Origin: a virus
Strand: one strand, 5' to 3'
IMG/VR virus record: IMGVR_UViG_3300042350_004191
Coordinates: 1-64,000 of that record
Length of the DNA: 64,000 nt
Shown here: positions 30,492 to 36,883 of the stretch, in pieces
How the letters are laid out: every line of letters starts with the position of its first letter
Position numbering within the stretch: the stretch's first letter is position 1
Notes under the pieces: generated by a model
The model's database searches: none
The model's input: the letters and a program-made list of their open reading frames with translations, nothing else
Told to the model about the DNA's origin: nothing
Position numbers and translations under genes: made by a program

Positions 30492-30998
30492 TTAGCAGAG
30501 TTCCTTTTGAAGTTTCTTGGGTGCGCTCTTGATCGGAGAGTGTTCATGGTCGTGATTATGCAACCAGTTTGGATAGCTGAAGTATTCTCCGCAGAAGTCC
30601 ATACCTTCTTCGATATACGTCAAGCGAAACTCCCGACCAGTAAGCAGGGAAAGAGTTTTGACAATACCGATAGGAGGACTCCATGCGGTTTCAAAACCAA
30701 TACCAGTAGGTTCTGCATAGTAGACTTCACCGCCACCTTTGGTTCCCCAATTCTCCACGCACCAATCCCATGCGCTATCTGCACCATACTTGCGGATAAG
30801 TTTCTGACGCAACTCAAGTCGAAAGGCAGGGCTGTCGAGATTGTCATCCTTATCCGCTTTTTTGAGTGCGGTTGGGATGGGACGAATCTTTTGGAAAGAA
30901 AGGTTTCCCTTTTTGTCCATGTAGTCTTTGAGAACATCCAAGATAGAATCATTGGTATCCTCGTTTAACATTAGTGTATTGCTGCAATAGTTAGGCAT
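30492..30998 (-). CDS. Api92-like/DUF1281 ferredoxin-fold protein
   Basis: 168 residues. The start MPNYCSNTLML, the middle LSFQKIRPIPTAL, WDWCVENWGTKGGGEVYY and ETAWSPPIGIVKTLS match a common phage/plasmid family annotated as Api92-like ferredoxin-fold domain (recalled). Function not established. It follows the small gene at 31020 after about 20 bases. Confidence 0.8.
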   Translation of the reverse strand: MPNYCSNTLMLNEDTNDSILDVLKDYMDKKGNLSFQKIRPIPTALKKADKDDNLDSPAFRLELRQKLIRKYGADSAWDWCVENWGTKGGGEVYYAEPTGIGFETAWSPPIGIVKTLSLLTGREFRLTYIEEGMDFCGEYFSYPNWLHNHDHEHSPIKSAPKKLQKELC

Positions 30999-31019
30999 GG
31001 TAGTATTTCTATTTGGTTT

Positions 31020-31178
31020 TTAATCTTCGAGTTCTTTCATGTTATCGACTACGATTTGACAAGCCATATCTTTGACTTCATCCAAGTATTCGACAAGACC
31101 GAATTGTGATTCGAGCATACAAATCAGGTCTTCCTGAATTTGTTCGCTGACTCTTGCTATTTGTTTTTTCTTACCCAT
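31020..31178 (-). CDS. Small hypothetical protein
   Basis: 52 residues, ATG at 31178 overlapping the end of the upstream gene by eight bases. Basic start (MGKKKQIARVSEQIQEDLIC) then an acidic helix (SQFGLVEYLDEVKDMACQIV). Fits the operon spacing, so likely real. Confidence 0.5.
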   Translation of the reverse strand: MGKKKQIARVSEQIQEDLICMLESQFGLVEYLDEVKDMACQIVVDNMKELED

Positions 31179-31380
31179 TGAAGTATGTCTCCATTTCTTC
31201 TTTTGTTAGTGGTGTGATGTGTTCCACTTCCATGTCACTCATCTCGAATGATTGAAGTGAAGCAGCACCAGTTGTTTCGAGGAAGTTGTAGTCCAACTCT
31301 TGAATTGATCCGTCTGCATCTGTCTTGTTCTCCGCGATGACATCGAGAGAGAACGAGACTTTGTAGGTGTAGCGTTTCAT
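31171..31380 (-). CDS. Small hypothetical protein
   Basis: 69 residues from the ATG at 31380; the longer ORF starts with TTG inside the upstream gene. Beta-rich (KRYTYKVSFSLDVIAENKTD) then acidic (EMSDMEVEHITPLTKEEMET). Not recognised. Confidence 0.6.
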   Translation of the reverse strand: MKRYTYKVSFSLDVIAENKTDADGSIQELDYNFLETTGAASLQSFEMSDMEVEHITPLTKEEMETYFNG

Positions 31381-31396
31381 GACAGGCGCGATTAGA

Positions 31397-31726
31397 TCAA
31401 ATGTCGCTGTGCTCGTCAAGAACTTTCTTTACGTAGTGCTCGACTTTGTTCCATGTCGTTCCCTCATTGGCATCCACATAGTTGTAGAGGTAATTGGAAA
31501 CAATCATTGCTTCGCGGGTAGTGAGATCTCTTGGAGCCTTGGCACAATAGTCTTCAGGTGTCCAGACTTCGAGATAGCATTCAGGATACTTTTGTTGAAG
31601 AGCAAAGAGTTCGGTTAGGAAATCCTGTTTACTACCAAACCCCTTTCCATAGTCCTGATCAGGATAGACCTCTTCGACTACTTGACGGATTTTCTTTTTG
31701 TTTACTTTTGGTTTCATGGTTTTCAT
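31397..31726 (-). CDS. Hypothetical early protein
   Basis: 109 residues, ATG at 31726 (second ATG three codons in). Basic N-terminus (PKVNKKKIRQVVEEVYPDQD) then LQQKYPECYLEVWTPEDYCA, which suggests an alpha/beta domain. Upstream gene is the papain-like protein. Not recognised. Confidence 0.6.
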   Translation of the reverse strand: MKTMKPKVNKKKIRQVVEEVYPDQDYGKGFGSKQDFLTELFALQQKYPECYLEVWTPEDYCAKAPRDLTTREAMIVSNYLYNYVDANEGTTWNKVEHYVKKVLDEHSDI

Positions 31727-31739
31727 TTGGTTTAATTGT

Positions 31740-32183
31740 TTATCCTACTTTCCAGTATCCATAGACACATCGTTTGCCGTCCCTCGAACAATTGTGGGTA
31801 TCATGAATGACCCCATCAATAAGGGCGACTAAGTGTTTGGAGACACTGAGAATGTATCGACCATGCATTGGAACCTCATAGGGTTTCATGTGAGCAGTGC
31901 AACCCGTTCCGATTCCCATGATAGGTGTCCACTTGGCTCCCATATGATCCATGATCTTCTTAATGGTGTTACGATAAACGCCTGATCGAGCCGAAGACTT
32001 GCCACGTTTGCGTTTACCTGTCCTTTCATTCGAGGACATCTTATTCACAAACTCATAGACTTCGAGGTAGTTCTTTTGAAAAGCAATTGAGATTGCTCGA
32101 ACAACACAGTCACCCGCAGATCCTTTGAATCCTGCTTCGTGTCTGCCCCCGTCATTGTATTGGAAGGCGAGTTGGTTATTCAT
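31740..32183 (-). CDS. Papain-like phage protein
   Basis: 147 residues from the ATG at 32183, chosen for its strong AGGAGGG site. GSAGDCVVRAISIA (C26), SVSKHLVALIDG (H117) and GVIHDTHNCSRDG (D128) follow the Cys-His-Asp order of a widespread phage/plasmid family with a papain-like fold (recalled). The usual RCVYGYW end is intact. It may be a cysteine protease or an inactive relative; substrate unknown. Confidence 0.75.
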   Translation of the reverse strand: MNNQLAFQYNDGGRHEAGFKGSAGDCVVRAISIAFQKNYLEVYEFVNKMSSNERTGKRKRGKSSARSGVYRNTIKKIMDHMGAKWTPIMGIGTGCTAHMKPYEVPMHGRYILSVSKHLVALIDGVIHDTHNCSRDGKRCVYGYWKVG

Positions 32184-32322
32184 CGGAACCCTCCTGCTTG
32201 GCAAAGTCGAGGAGCAACTTTCTCAGTTGATTCCTTCGCATTACTGCTTCGAGGGTTTCGTCGTATTGAAGCTGTTCGGAGAATAGTTCTCGAATAGCTT
32301 GTTTGATTTCGGTGGTAGTCAT
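32176..32322 (-). CDS. Small helical protein
   Basis: 48 residues, ATG at 32322. Charged helix (MTTTEIKQAIRELFSEQLQY, EAVMRRNQLRKLLLDFAKQE). It overlaps the papain-like gene start by eight bases; its 3' end provides that gene's ribosome site. First gene of the operon below the 32332 promoter. Confidence 0.55.
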   Translation of the reverse strand: MTTTEIKQAIRELFSEQLQYDETLEAVMRRNQLRKLLLDFAKQEGSDE

Positions 32323-32331
32323 AGGCTGTCC

Positions 32332-32359
32332 TTTGTATCAGATTACTTGTAAAGGTCAA
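32332..32359 (-). promoter_or_regulatory. Conserved-spacer promoter
   Basis: TTGACC, 16-bp spacer TTTACAAGTAATCTGA, TACAAA; lies immediately downstream of the tRNA block. Confidence 0.65.
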
Positions 32360-32367
32360 GAAAAAAA

Positions 32368-32458
32368 TGCAGGGTATGGGAATCGAACCCATGCTCGTCC
32401 CTCATCTAGGGAACACAGATTATAAGTCTGTCGGTGCTTCCAGTTACACTAACCCTGC
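32368..32458 (-). tRNA. Class II tRNA with anticodon UAU
   Basis: Acceptor GCAGGGT / ACCCTGC, discriminator A, D-arm GTGT / GCAC, anticodon stem ACAGA / TCTGT around CTTATAA, T-arm ATGGG TTCGATT CCCAT. The variable arm is long, with stem TCCCT / AGGGA, as in Leu, Ser or Tyr tRNAs. The anticodon UAU would read AUA (Ile), but tRNA-Ile is normally class I. The identity is therefore unclear: Ile by anticodon, Leu-like by body. Confidence 0.8.
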
Positions 32459-32467
32459 TGGAAATTG

Positions 32468-32540
32468 TGGGGCGGGAGGGAGTCGAACCCCCAACCAAGC
32501 GATTATGAGCCGCCTGCTCTAACCATTGAGCTACCACCCC
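32468..32540 (-). tRNA. tRNA with anticodon CAU (Met or lysidine-Ile)
   Basis: Acceptor GGGGTGG / CCGCCCC, discriminator A, anticodon loop CTCATAA, T-arm GGGGG TTCGACT CCCTC. G1-C72 pairing argues against an initiator. It may be elongator Met or, if modified by host TilS, an AUA-reading Ile tRNA. Confidence 0.9.
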
Positions 32541-32558
32541 AAATAAAATGTAAAAGAG

Positions 32559-32632
32559 CGTCTCCATCTGGGATCGAACCAGAAACCTACAGCTTAGAAG
32601 GCTGTTGCTCTATCCAGTTGAGCTATGGAGAC
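32559..32632 (-). tRNA. tRNA-Arg (anticodon UCU)
   Basis: Acceptor GTCTCCA / TGGAGAC, discriminator G, anticodon stem ACAGC / GCTGT around CTTCTAA, T-arm TCTGG TTCGATC CCAGA. Reads AGA/AGG, which are frequent in the AT-rich late genes. Confidence 0.94.
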
Positions 32633-32638
32633 AAAGGG

Positions 32639-32721
32639 TAGCGAAGGTGGGACTCGAACCCACACGCTGTTGCCAGCAACGGATTTTAAGTCCGTTGTGT
32701 CTGCCATTTCACCACTTCGCC
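32639..32721 (-). tRNA. tRNA-Leu (anticodon UAA)
   Basis: Class II with variable arm TGCTGGCAACAGC; acceptor GGCGAAG / CTTCGCT with a terminal G-U, discriminator A; anticodon stem ACGGA / TCCGT around CTTAAAA; T-arm GTGGG TTCGAGT CCCAC. It differs from the neighbouring UAU tRNA mainly by one base in the anticodon loop. Confidence 0.93.
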
Positions 32722-32730
32722 ATAAAGTTT

Positions 32731-32919
32731 TCATCCTCTTAAAAGTCTTTTGATATCACATTTGCATTTAGCATAGTGAGGGCATCCATTGCAATACCTG
32801 TAATTGTCGAGATAGATATCTGGACGGATACAAGTTTCATGTAGGAGAGGTTTATCATCACCAGTCTCGGAAAGGATTTTACTGGTAATATCGTATTTCG
32901 GTTTTCGTTTGCGACCCAT
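32731..32919 (-). CDS. Small Cys-rich, probably zinc-binding protein
   Basis: 62 residues, ATG at 32919. Basic N-terminus (MGRKRKPKYDITSKI) and a cluster of cysteines (HETC...YRYCNGCPHYAKCKCD) compatible with one or two zinc ions. Sits just upstream of the tRNA block and may share its transcript. Function unknown. Confidence 0.6.
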   Translation of the reverse strand: MGRKRKPKYDITSKILSETGDDKPLLHETCIRPDIYLDNYRYCNGCPHYAKCKCDIKRLLRG

Positions 32920-32924
32920 ATTAC

Positions 32925-32953
32925 TGTTAATCTGATTTACTCGTAAAATCTTA
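32925..32953 (-). promoter_or_regulatory. Weak conserved-spacer promoter
   Basis: AAGATT, 17-bp spacer TTACGAGTAAATCAGAT, TAACAG; it would drive the Cys-rich gene and perhaps the tRNA block. Confidence 0.35.
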
Positions 32954-33107
32954 GATTACTAATAAAAGTTTTACAAGTAAAAAATTCAGATAGTTTTACA
33001 GGTTATAAGGATTATGAGTAAAAGTTCCATTACAATTAATCCAATTGGAACTGTTTTATATTTCTGGTTACATGTAATTTCGAGCATCGTCTTCATAACA
33101 AGTAAAT

Positions 33108-33168
33108 TAGGGAGGGACAATTACAATTAAAAATCAATCGAATTATAATTAATCCCTCCCTATTTATG
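33108..33168 (-). terminator. Long hairpin terminator
   Basis: GGGAGGGATTAATTATAATT paired with AATTGTAATTGTCCCTCCC across an AT-rich loop, below the gene at 33174-33401. Confidence 0.5.
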
Positions 33169-33173
33169 TTAGA

Positions 33174-33401
33174 TTAAGCCCACTCAGGACCAATCAGTTG
33201 AACACCACTCTTACCCAAGCGAGCCTTATAAACAGACTCACCTTCTTCCTTAGAGTTACGGGCAACTCTACGTGAGGGCATTAACAGTGCATTTTGAAGC
33301 TTACGAGTATAGTCATAACGACGATCCTTGTGAAGGAATTCACCAGTCTCATTGTTACGAACAACCCACATAAGCTTATTCGTCTTTTTGGTTTTGTTCA
33401 T
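33174..33401 (-). CDS. Small basic hypothetical protein
   Basis: 75 residues, ATG at 33401. Strongly basic (NKTKKTNKLMWVVRNNETGE, LMPSRRVARNSKEEGESVYK). May bind DNA or RNA. It is the single gene next to the putative origin and has the best-matching promoter of the family (33412-33440). Confidence 0.6.
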   Translation of the reverse strand: MNKTKKTNKLMWVVRNNETGEFLHKDRRYDYTRKLQNALLMPSRRVARNSKEEGESVYKARLGKSGVQLIGPEWA

Positions 33402-33411
33402 ATCGGCCCTA

Positions 33412-33440
33412 AGATTACTATAGATTACTTGTCATGTCAA
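33412..33440 (-). promoter_or_regulatory. Conserved-spacer promoter, strongest match
   Basis: TTGACA, 17-bp spacer TGACAAGTAATCTATAG, TAATCT. Dyads lie at 33472-33484 and 33528-33540. Confidence 0.7.
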
Positions 33441-33471
33441 TGAGTTTTTTCAAAATACTTTCGGATCCCCA

Positions 33472-33679
33472 ATTGTAAGACAATCAGTTTTTTCTTGACA
33501 CAGGACTCGATTTTTAGTAGGAACTAAATTGTAAGACAATCATTTTTTCCTTGACTTGTATTCAGATTTTTAGTAGCCAGAAATCTCTTTGTCTTACAAT
33601 CTACTGGTTCTATTTGAGATTTAAATCCTATTTTAATTGGATTTTACTGATTGTAAGACATTCAGTTTGTAAGACAATC
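33472..33679. repeat. Dyads alternating with rightward promoter-like elements
   Basis: ATTGTAAGACAAT copies or near-copies at 33472, 33528, 33588, 33650 and 33667. Two are each followed after about 10 bases by TTGAC(A/T) and then ATTTTTAGTAG (33495-33520 and 33551-33576). A third such unit is at 17094-17142. No protein gene follows on the plus strand. Confidence 0.65.
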
Positions 33680-33684
33680 AATTA

Positions 33685-33900
33685 TTCAAACGATTGTTTG
33701 TTGACTTTCAAACGATTGTATGGAATCTTTCAAACGACTGTTAGACATATTCAAACGTATGTTTAATAAATTCAAACGTATGTTTAATTATATTAATTGT
33801 AATACATTTAATATAAACGACTTACGGCTATCAGATTACTAATATAATAAAAATTACATTAAAAATTTAAAAAAAATTAGTTGTAAAAAAATAAAAAAGT
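33685..33900. repeat. Iteron array with AT-rich flank, putative origin
   Basis: TTCAAACG starts at 33685, 33707, 33729, 33750 and 33771, spacing 22, 22, 21 and 21, with consensus TTCAAACGnnTGTT. This is helical phasing typical of initiator-binding iterons. The first unit contains the perfect palindrome CAAACGATTGTTTG in near form. The next 110 bases are almost pure A/T (ATATAATAAAAATTACATTA and similar), a candidate DNA-unwinding element. No gene occupies 33402-34005. Confidence 0.55.
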
Positions 33901-34005
33901 GAGTCTAATATAATTTTCTTTTATTATTTCTACTCTGTTAGACCCTTCAAAGACATACCATTCCTGTCTGAACCAACCCTGAAACTTATTTGGAACCTTT
34001 TAATC

Positions 34006-34119
34006 CTACTTCTTAAATGCTTTTCTATTATTATATCTTTGTTCTTCTGTTGGATCAGTAGAACAATTTATACATACCAAGCAATATAAGAAGAAAAATA
34101 TGATGGCTAATGGGTGCAT
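34006..34119 (-). CDS. Possible 37-residue membrane protein
   Basis: ATG at 34119. Hydrophobic N-terminus (MHPLAIIFFFLYCLVCINCS) then a short charged tail. It could be a secreted or membrane micro-protein. A weak hairpin GTCTAA...TTAGAC followed by T-rich DNA lies below it at about 33900-33950. Confidence 0.4.
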   Translation of the reverse strand: MHPLAIIFFFLYCLVCINCSTDPTEEQRYNNRKAFKK

Positions 34120-34153
34120 TACATTTTATCTCTTAAAGATATTTACAATAGCC

Positions 34154-34396
34154 TTATACAGAATGGTAGAAATTGAAACCGAAATATAGGTTTTTACCAT
34201 TGGTTAGGAATTTTGGAATAGGGATAAATTCTTCTGAGTTACCTTTTCCTTCTTCCATGAGTCTCATGTATTCTTTCTCTGATTCTGTATTTCCTTTCTC
34301 GGCTATTCTTACTGCATTATAGTTTTCGTATTGCTCATAATAGCTTTCACAATATTCTATTGCTTCTTGGGTTATCAATGGATTGTTAGGATTCAT
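34154..34396 (-). CDS. Hypothetical protein
   Basis: 80 residues, ATG at 34396. Acidic helical (ITQEAIEYCESYYEQYENYN) with a beta-like end (FLTNGKNLYFGFNFYHSV). Preceded by TTGCTG...TATAAT (about 34402-34430). Not recognised. Confidence 0.6.
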   Translation of the reverse strand: MNPNNPLITQEAIEYCESYYEQYENYNAVRIAEKGNTESEKEYMRLMEEGKGNSEEFIPIPKFLTNGKNLYFGFNFYHSV

Positions 34397-34588
34397 TGCT
34401 CTATTATATTATGTTTTAATGCAACAGCAAGTTTTATTGTGACAGAAACCAGTGCTGTATTCTAACAAGGTGTTGTATTAAAACAGGAAGGTCTATATTC
34501 GGTCTATTATAATTTTATTACTTTAGGGTAAAAATAGATTCAAATACTTTATATTGAAAGACTTATATCATTTATGCGGTGAATAAGG
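34397..34588. other. Intergenic region with promoter only
   Basis: Contains the sigma70-like promoter of the gene at 34396 and otherwise AT-rich DNA with no gene or repeat recognised. Confidence 0.5.
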
Positions 34589-34912
34589 CTAATAATCTCC
34601 GCAATCTTTTCTGCCTTTTTTGAAAGGTTTTTTCTTGTTTTTGAATACTTTTTTGGTATTTTGGGCAACTTTTTGGGGTGGTTCTATGGTTCTTTCTACC
34701 AGATTTCGCTCATAGATTTCCTCATAGGCACTGATCCAGTCCTGACCTTTTTCTCTTCCAAGCTGGTAAAGGAAGGTATGAACCGAATCCAGACTTGGGT
34801 AATAGTTGTCTGAAAGGAATGTCTTCCAGTCGAATTGTTCGAGGCTTTCTCTATATTGTTCTATGTTGGCTGGCACATAGAAGTCTTCCAGATGTCTAAT
34901 CATTGAGGGCAT
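34589..34912 (-). CDS. Hypothetical protein with basic tail
   Basis: 107 residues, ATG at 34912 (second ATG three codons in). Helical body (YVPANIEQYRESLEQFDWKT) and Lys-rich C-terminus (KKVFKNKKKPFKKGRKDCGD). It lies six bases below the membrane protein gene. Function unknown. Confidence 0.6.
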   Translation of the reverse strand: MPSMIRHLEDFYVPANIEQYRESLEQFDWKTFLSDNYYPSLDSVHTFLYQLGREKGQDWISAYEEIYERNLVERTIEPPQKVAQNTKKVFKNKKKPFKKGRKDCGDY

Positions 34913-34918
34913 AAAAGA

Positions 34919-35155
34919 TTATCTTTGGCAACACTTTTCTTTATTGCAGCCTGTCTTCTTTCTCTTGTATGATACCGAAGAACCATTTCCTATAAGTGCA
35001 AGGAGAACCAGTGCAGCGAACCAGTTTGTCCATGTATAGAGAATGGCTGTCTGGAATAATGTATTGACACACCAGATAAAGATAATCGGAACAAAATAGA
35101 TTGTCAGTAAAACCAGTGCGAATACAAATAATAGGCTGATTAGTCTTGTGATCAT
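34919..35155 (-). CDS. Two-helix membrane protein
   Basis: 78 residues from the ATG at 35155; the upstream extension overlaps the next gene. Two hydrophobic helices (LISLLFVFALVLLTIYFVPI, FAALVLLALIGNGSSV) and a basic Cys-containing tail. Size and topology would suit a holin, but no lysis partner is next to it, so this is only a possibility. Confidence 0.55.
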   Translation of the reverse strand: MITRLISLLFVFALVLLTIYFVPIIFIWCVNTLFQTAILYTWTNWFAALVLLALIGNGSSVSYKRKKTGCNKEKCCQR

Positions 35156-35159
35156 AAAA

Positions 35160-35351
35160 TTATTTTCCTGCATGTTTTGAGAGAAACATGACTTTCTTTG
35201 GGTTGATATCCACCAACTCTTTGCCATACATTATTTTTGATACGAGTCTGTCTTGTCTTCCATGATAGAGGACAAAGTATCTTTGATCGCCTTTGATCCT
35301 TGTATGGTGGTTGATTATATATCTCAATTGTTTAGAGATGGTCTGAAGCAT
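35160..35351 (-). CDS. Small basic hypothetical protein
   Basis: 63 residues from the ATG at 35351; a GTG four codons earlier is possible. Basic (ISKQLRYIINHHTRIKGDQR) and ending MFLSKHAGK. Overlaps the end of the upstream acidic protein gene. Not recognised. Confidence 0.55.
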   Translation of the reverse strand: MLQTISKQLRYIINHHTRIKGDQRYFVLYHGRQDRLVSKIMYGKELVDINPKKVMFLSKHAGK

Positions 35352-35559
35352 AGGGTTGATCACCGAAAGGTTTGGCTTCCGAAATTGTTACCTTTACAGA
35401 AGCACCCCTTCCACCAAAGCTCTTGATATCTTGGTTGAAATTATCATCGGCTTTTTGGGTTTCTTTAATCTCATCGGTTTCTTCAATATCATCAATAACA
35501 AGATTAAGTTCATCTTGTTCATTATATTCTGTAATAATTTGTTCGTCTTTTTTACTCAT
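35332..35559 (-). CDS. Acidic hypothetical protein
   Basis: 75 residues, ATG at 35559. N-terminal two thirds very acidic (DELNLVIDDIEETDEIKETQ), C-terminus Gly/Lys-containing (FGGRGASVKVTISEAKPFGD). Could be disordered. Function unknown. Confidence 0.6.
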   Translation of the reverse strand: MSKKDEQIITEYNEQDELNLVIDDIEETDEIKETQKADDNFNQDIKSFGGRGASVKVTISEAKPFGDQPYASDHL

Positions 35560-35594
35560 AGTATTATATATTCTTACACAGTTTTACTGATTTG

Positions 35595-35966
35595 TCAAGG
35601 GGTAGTTTTTAAAAGTTCTGGATTCTCATGGTTATTGCCCAAGACTTCAATAGGATTATCATAGAGATAAAGGGAATGTAACCACTGGAAGGACAAGGTT
35701 CCTTCGGGTTCGATTAGTTCTGCAACAAAGGCAGCATGTTTATATTTGATGATGGCTTGCCTTTTACTGTTTGCCCATATGAATTCTATAATATCCCCTT
35801 CAAAGAGTTCATGGCCGCTTTGGGTTCTCATCTCTGTTGATTGTTGGAGATTACCCTTGAGATCATTTGGAATCGTGCTGAAGTCTGATTCCATGTCAAA
35901 GTAATTGAATTTATTATTCGGATTATCCCATAGCCGAAAATGGAAGGATCTTTTCATGGTAAACAT
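35595..35966 (-). CDS. YopX-like protein
   Basis: 123 residues (ATG at 35957 also possible). SFHFRLWDNPNNKFNYF near the start, EMRTQSGHELFEGDIIEF in the middle and PIEVLGNNHENPELL at the end match the YopX domain found in many phages. Its role is unknown, although it is common in early regions. No partner gene is evident. Confidence 0.8.
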   Translation of the reverse strand: MFTMKRSFHFRLWDNPNNKFNYFDMESDFSTIPNDLKGNLQQSTEMRTQSGHELFEGDIIEFIWANSKRQAIIKYKHAAFVAELIEPEGTLSFQWLHSLYLYDNPIEVLGNNHENPELLKTTP

Positions 35967-35987
35967 ATAAGGGTATTTATATACCCA

Positions 35988-36164
35988 TCAATCATAATAT
36001 TCGTATTCAAAGGAATCCTTTGATCTCATGGCTTCTATTCTGTCCCTTTGTAAACGGAGGTCATCAATAATCTCAATGGCAACAGTAAGTTTCTTTTTGA
36101 GTTCTTCGTTTTCTTTCCTTAGTTCAATAAGGACAGGATTAGTTTTTGTTTCTACTTTGTTCAT
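35988..36164 (-). CDS. Small coiled-coil protein
   Basis: 58 residues, ATG at 36164. Heptad-rich (LRKENEELKKKLTVAIEIID) with an acidic Tyr-rich end. Directly follows the stop of the gene at 36168. Likely real from spacing. Confidence 0.55.
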   Translation of the reverse strand: MNKVETKTNPVLIELRKENEELKKKLTVAIEIIDDLRLQRDRIEAMRSKDSFEYEYYD

Positions 36165-36167
36165 AGA

Positions 36168-36494
36168 TTAGTTATTCAGTTGCTTGGTCTTATTAAGAAG
36201 TTCTCTTATCAAAGGGTTTTCTATAATCGAGGCAACAATTGAATCGTATGCTGCAACCATATAAACCTTTCCTTCACATATCTTAAATAGATCATCGGGA
36301 TCTTTGATAACATAGCACAGCACCGGATTAGGATCAACTATAGAGTTTCTATATTCCTCTCGAAAGATTACCCAATATCCTCCAAGCTTTACTTTTATAG
36401 GAAAGCTATGGGGTGGATTACTTTTGGGTTTCTTGGAGTAGCTTGTAGGCCCTGCCCAAAGCCACTTGATTGCCGATTTTATGGTTGAAAGCAT
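36168..36494 (-). CDS. Hypothetical protein, start uncertain
   Basis: The reading frame down to 36168 contains FPIKVKLGGYWVIFREEYRN and ENPLIRELLNKTKQL, beta then helix. The start is unclear: an ATG at 36494 overlaps the end of the upstream gene by about 77 bases and its first residues look like a shadow. The true start may be a rare codon near 36425. Confidence 0.45.
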   Translation of the reverse strand: MLSTIKSAIKWLWAGPTSYSKKPKSNPPHSFPIKVKLGGYWVIFREEYRNSIVDPNPVLCYVIKDPDDLFKICEGKVYMVAAYDSIVASIIENPLIRELLNKTKQLNN

Positions 36495-36687
36495 CTTCAT
36501 TTGAACATATTGCTTCTGCTGAAACGGTGATTGATTTGTCAGGATTAGTGAGTTCGATACGAGTCTTTCCTCCCTTGGGTTGGATTTCTTCGTATTCACC
36601 ATCCATCTTCTTGATGGTCTTTGTGTTTCGGGTATGAATGACTCTTACCTTGTAACCGCTTTGTCTTAGTGATTTAACTGTTTCCAT
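36418..36687 (-). CDS. Hypothetical protein
   Basis: 89 residues from the ATG at 36687. Beta-rich (SGYKVRVIHTRNTKTIKKMD, GKTRIELTNPDKSITVSAEA) with a helical C-terminus (IGNQVALGRAYKLLQE). Possibly a small nucleic-acid-binding fold. Not recognised. Confidence 0.6.
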   Translation of the reverse strand: METVKSLRQSGYKVRVIHTRNTKTIKKMDGEYEEIQPKGGKTRIELTNPDKSITVSAEAICSNEDAFNHKIGNQVALGRAYKLLQETQK

Positions 36688-36688
36688 A

Positions 36689-36883
36689 TTATAAATTGAT
36701 TCTATTTCTTTTGATGGCAAATGATTTTTTTGTTTGTCCTTTGTATTTGAATGTAATCAGATCTTTGCCACTAAAATCTTCTTCTACATCCATAAATTCA
36801 ATATCAGGATTGTTGTTTAGTGAAAGATGTTCTCCATCTACCGTTACACACGTTTCATATTCCAAGAATGTTTGGCTGTTCAT
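36689..36883 (-). CDS. Small hypothetical protein
   Basis: 64 residues, ATG at 36883 overlapping the stop of the upstream gene by four bases. Beta-like (LEYETCVTVDGEHLSLNNNP) with a basic end. Not recognised. Confidence 0.6.
   Translation of the reverse strand: MNSQTFLEYETCVTVDGEHLSLNNNPDIEFMDVEEDFSGKDLITFKYKGQTKKSFAIKRNRINL

Noticed and set aside
32368-32458. Reading the UAU tRNA as an ochre suppressor (UUA anticodon)
   Set aside because: With the required U at position 33 the anticodon is UAU. UUA would need a shifted loop.
34919-35155. Calling the two-helix membrane protein a holin
   Set aside because: Topology fits, but no endolysin or spanin is adjacent, so the name would be a guess.
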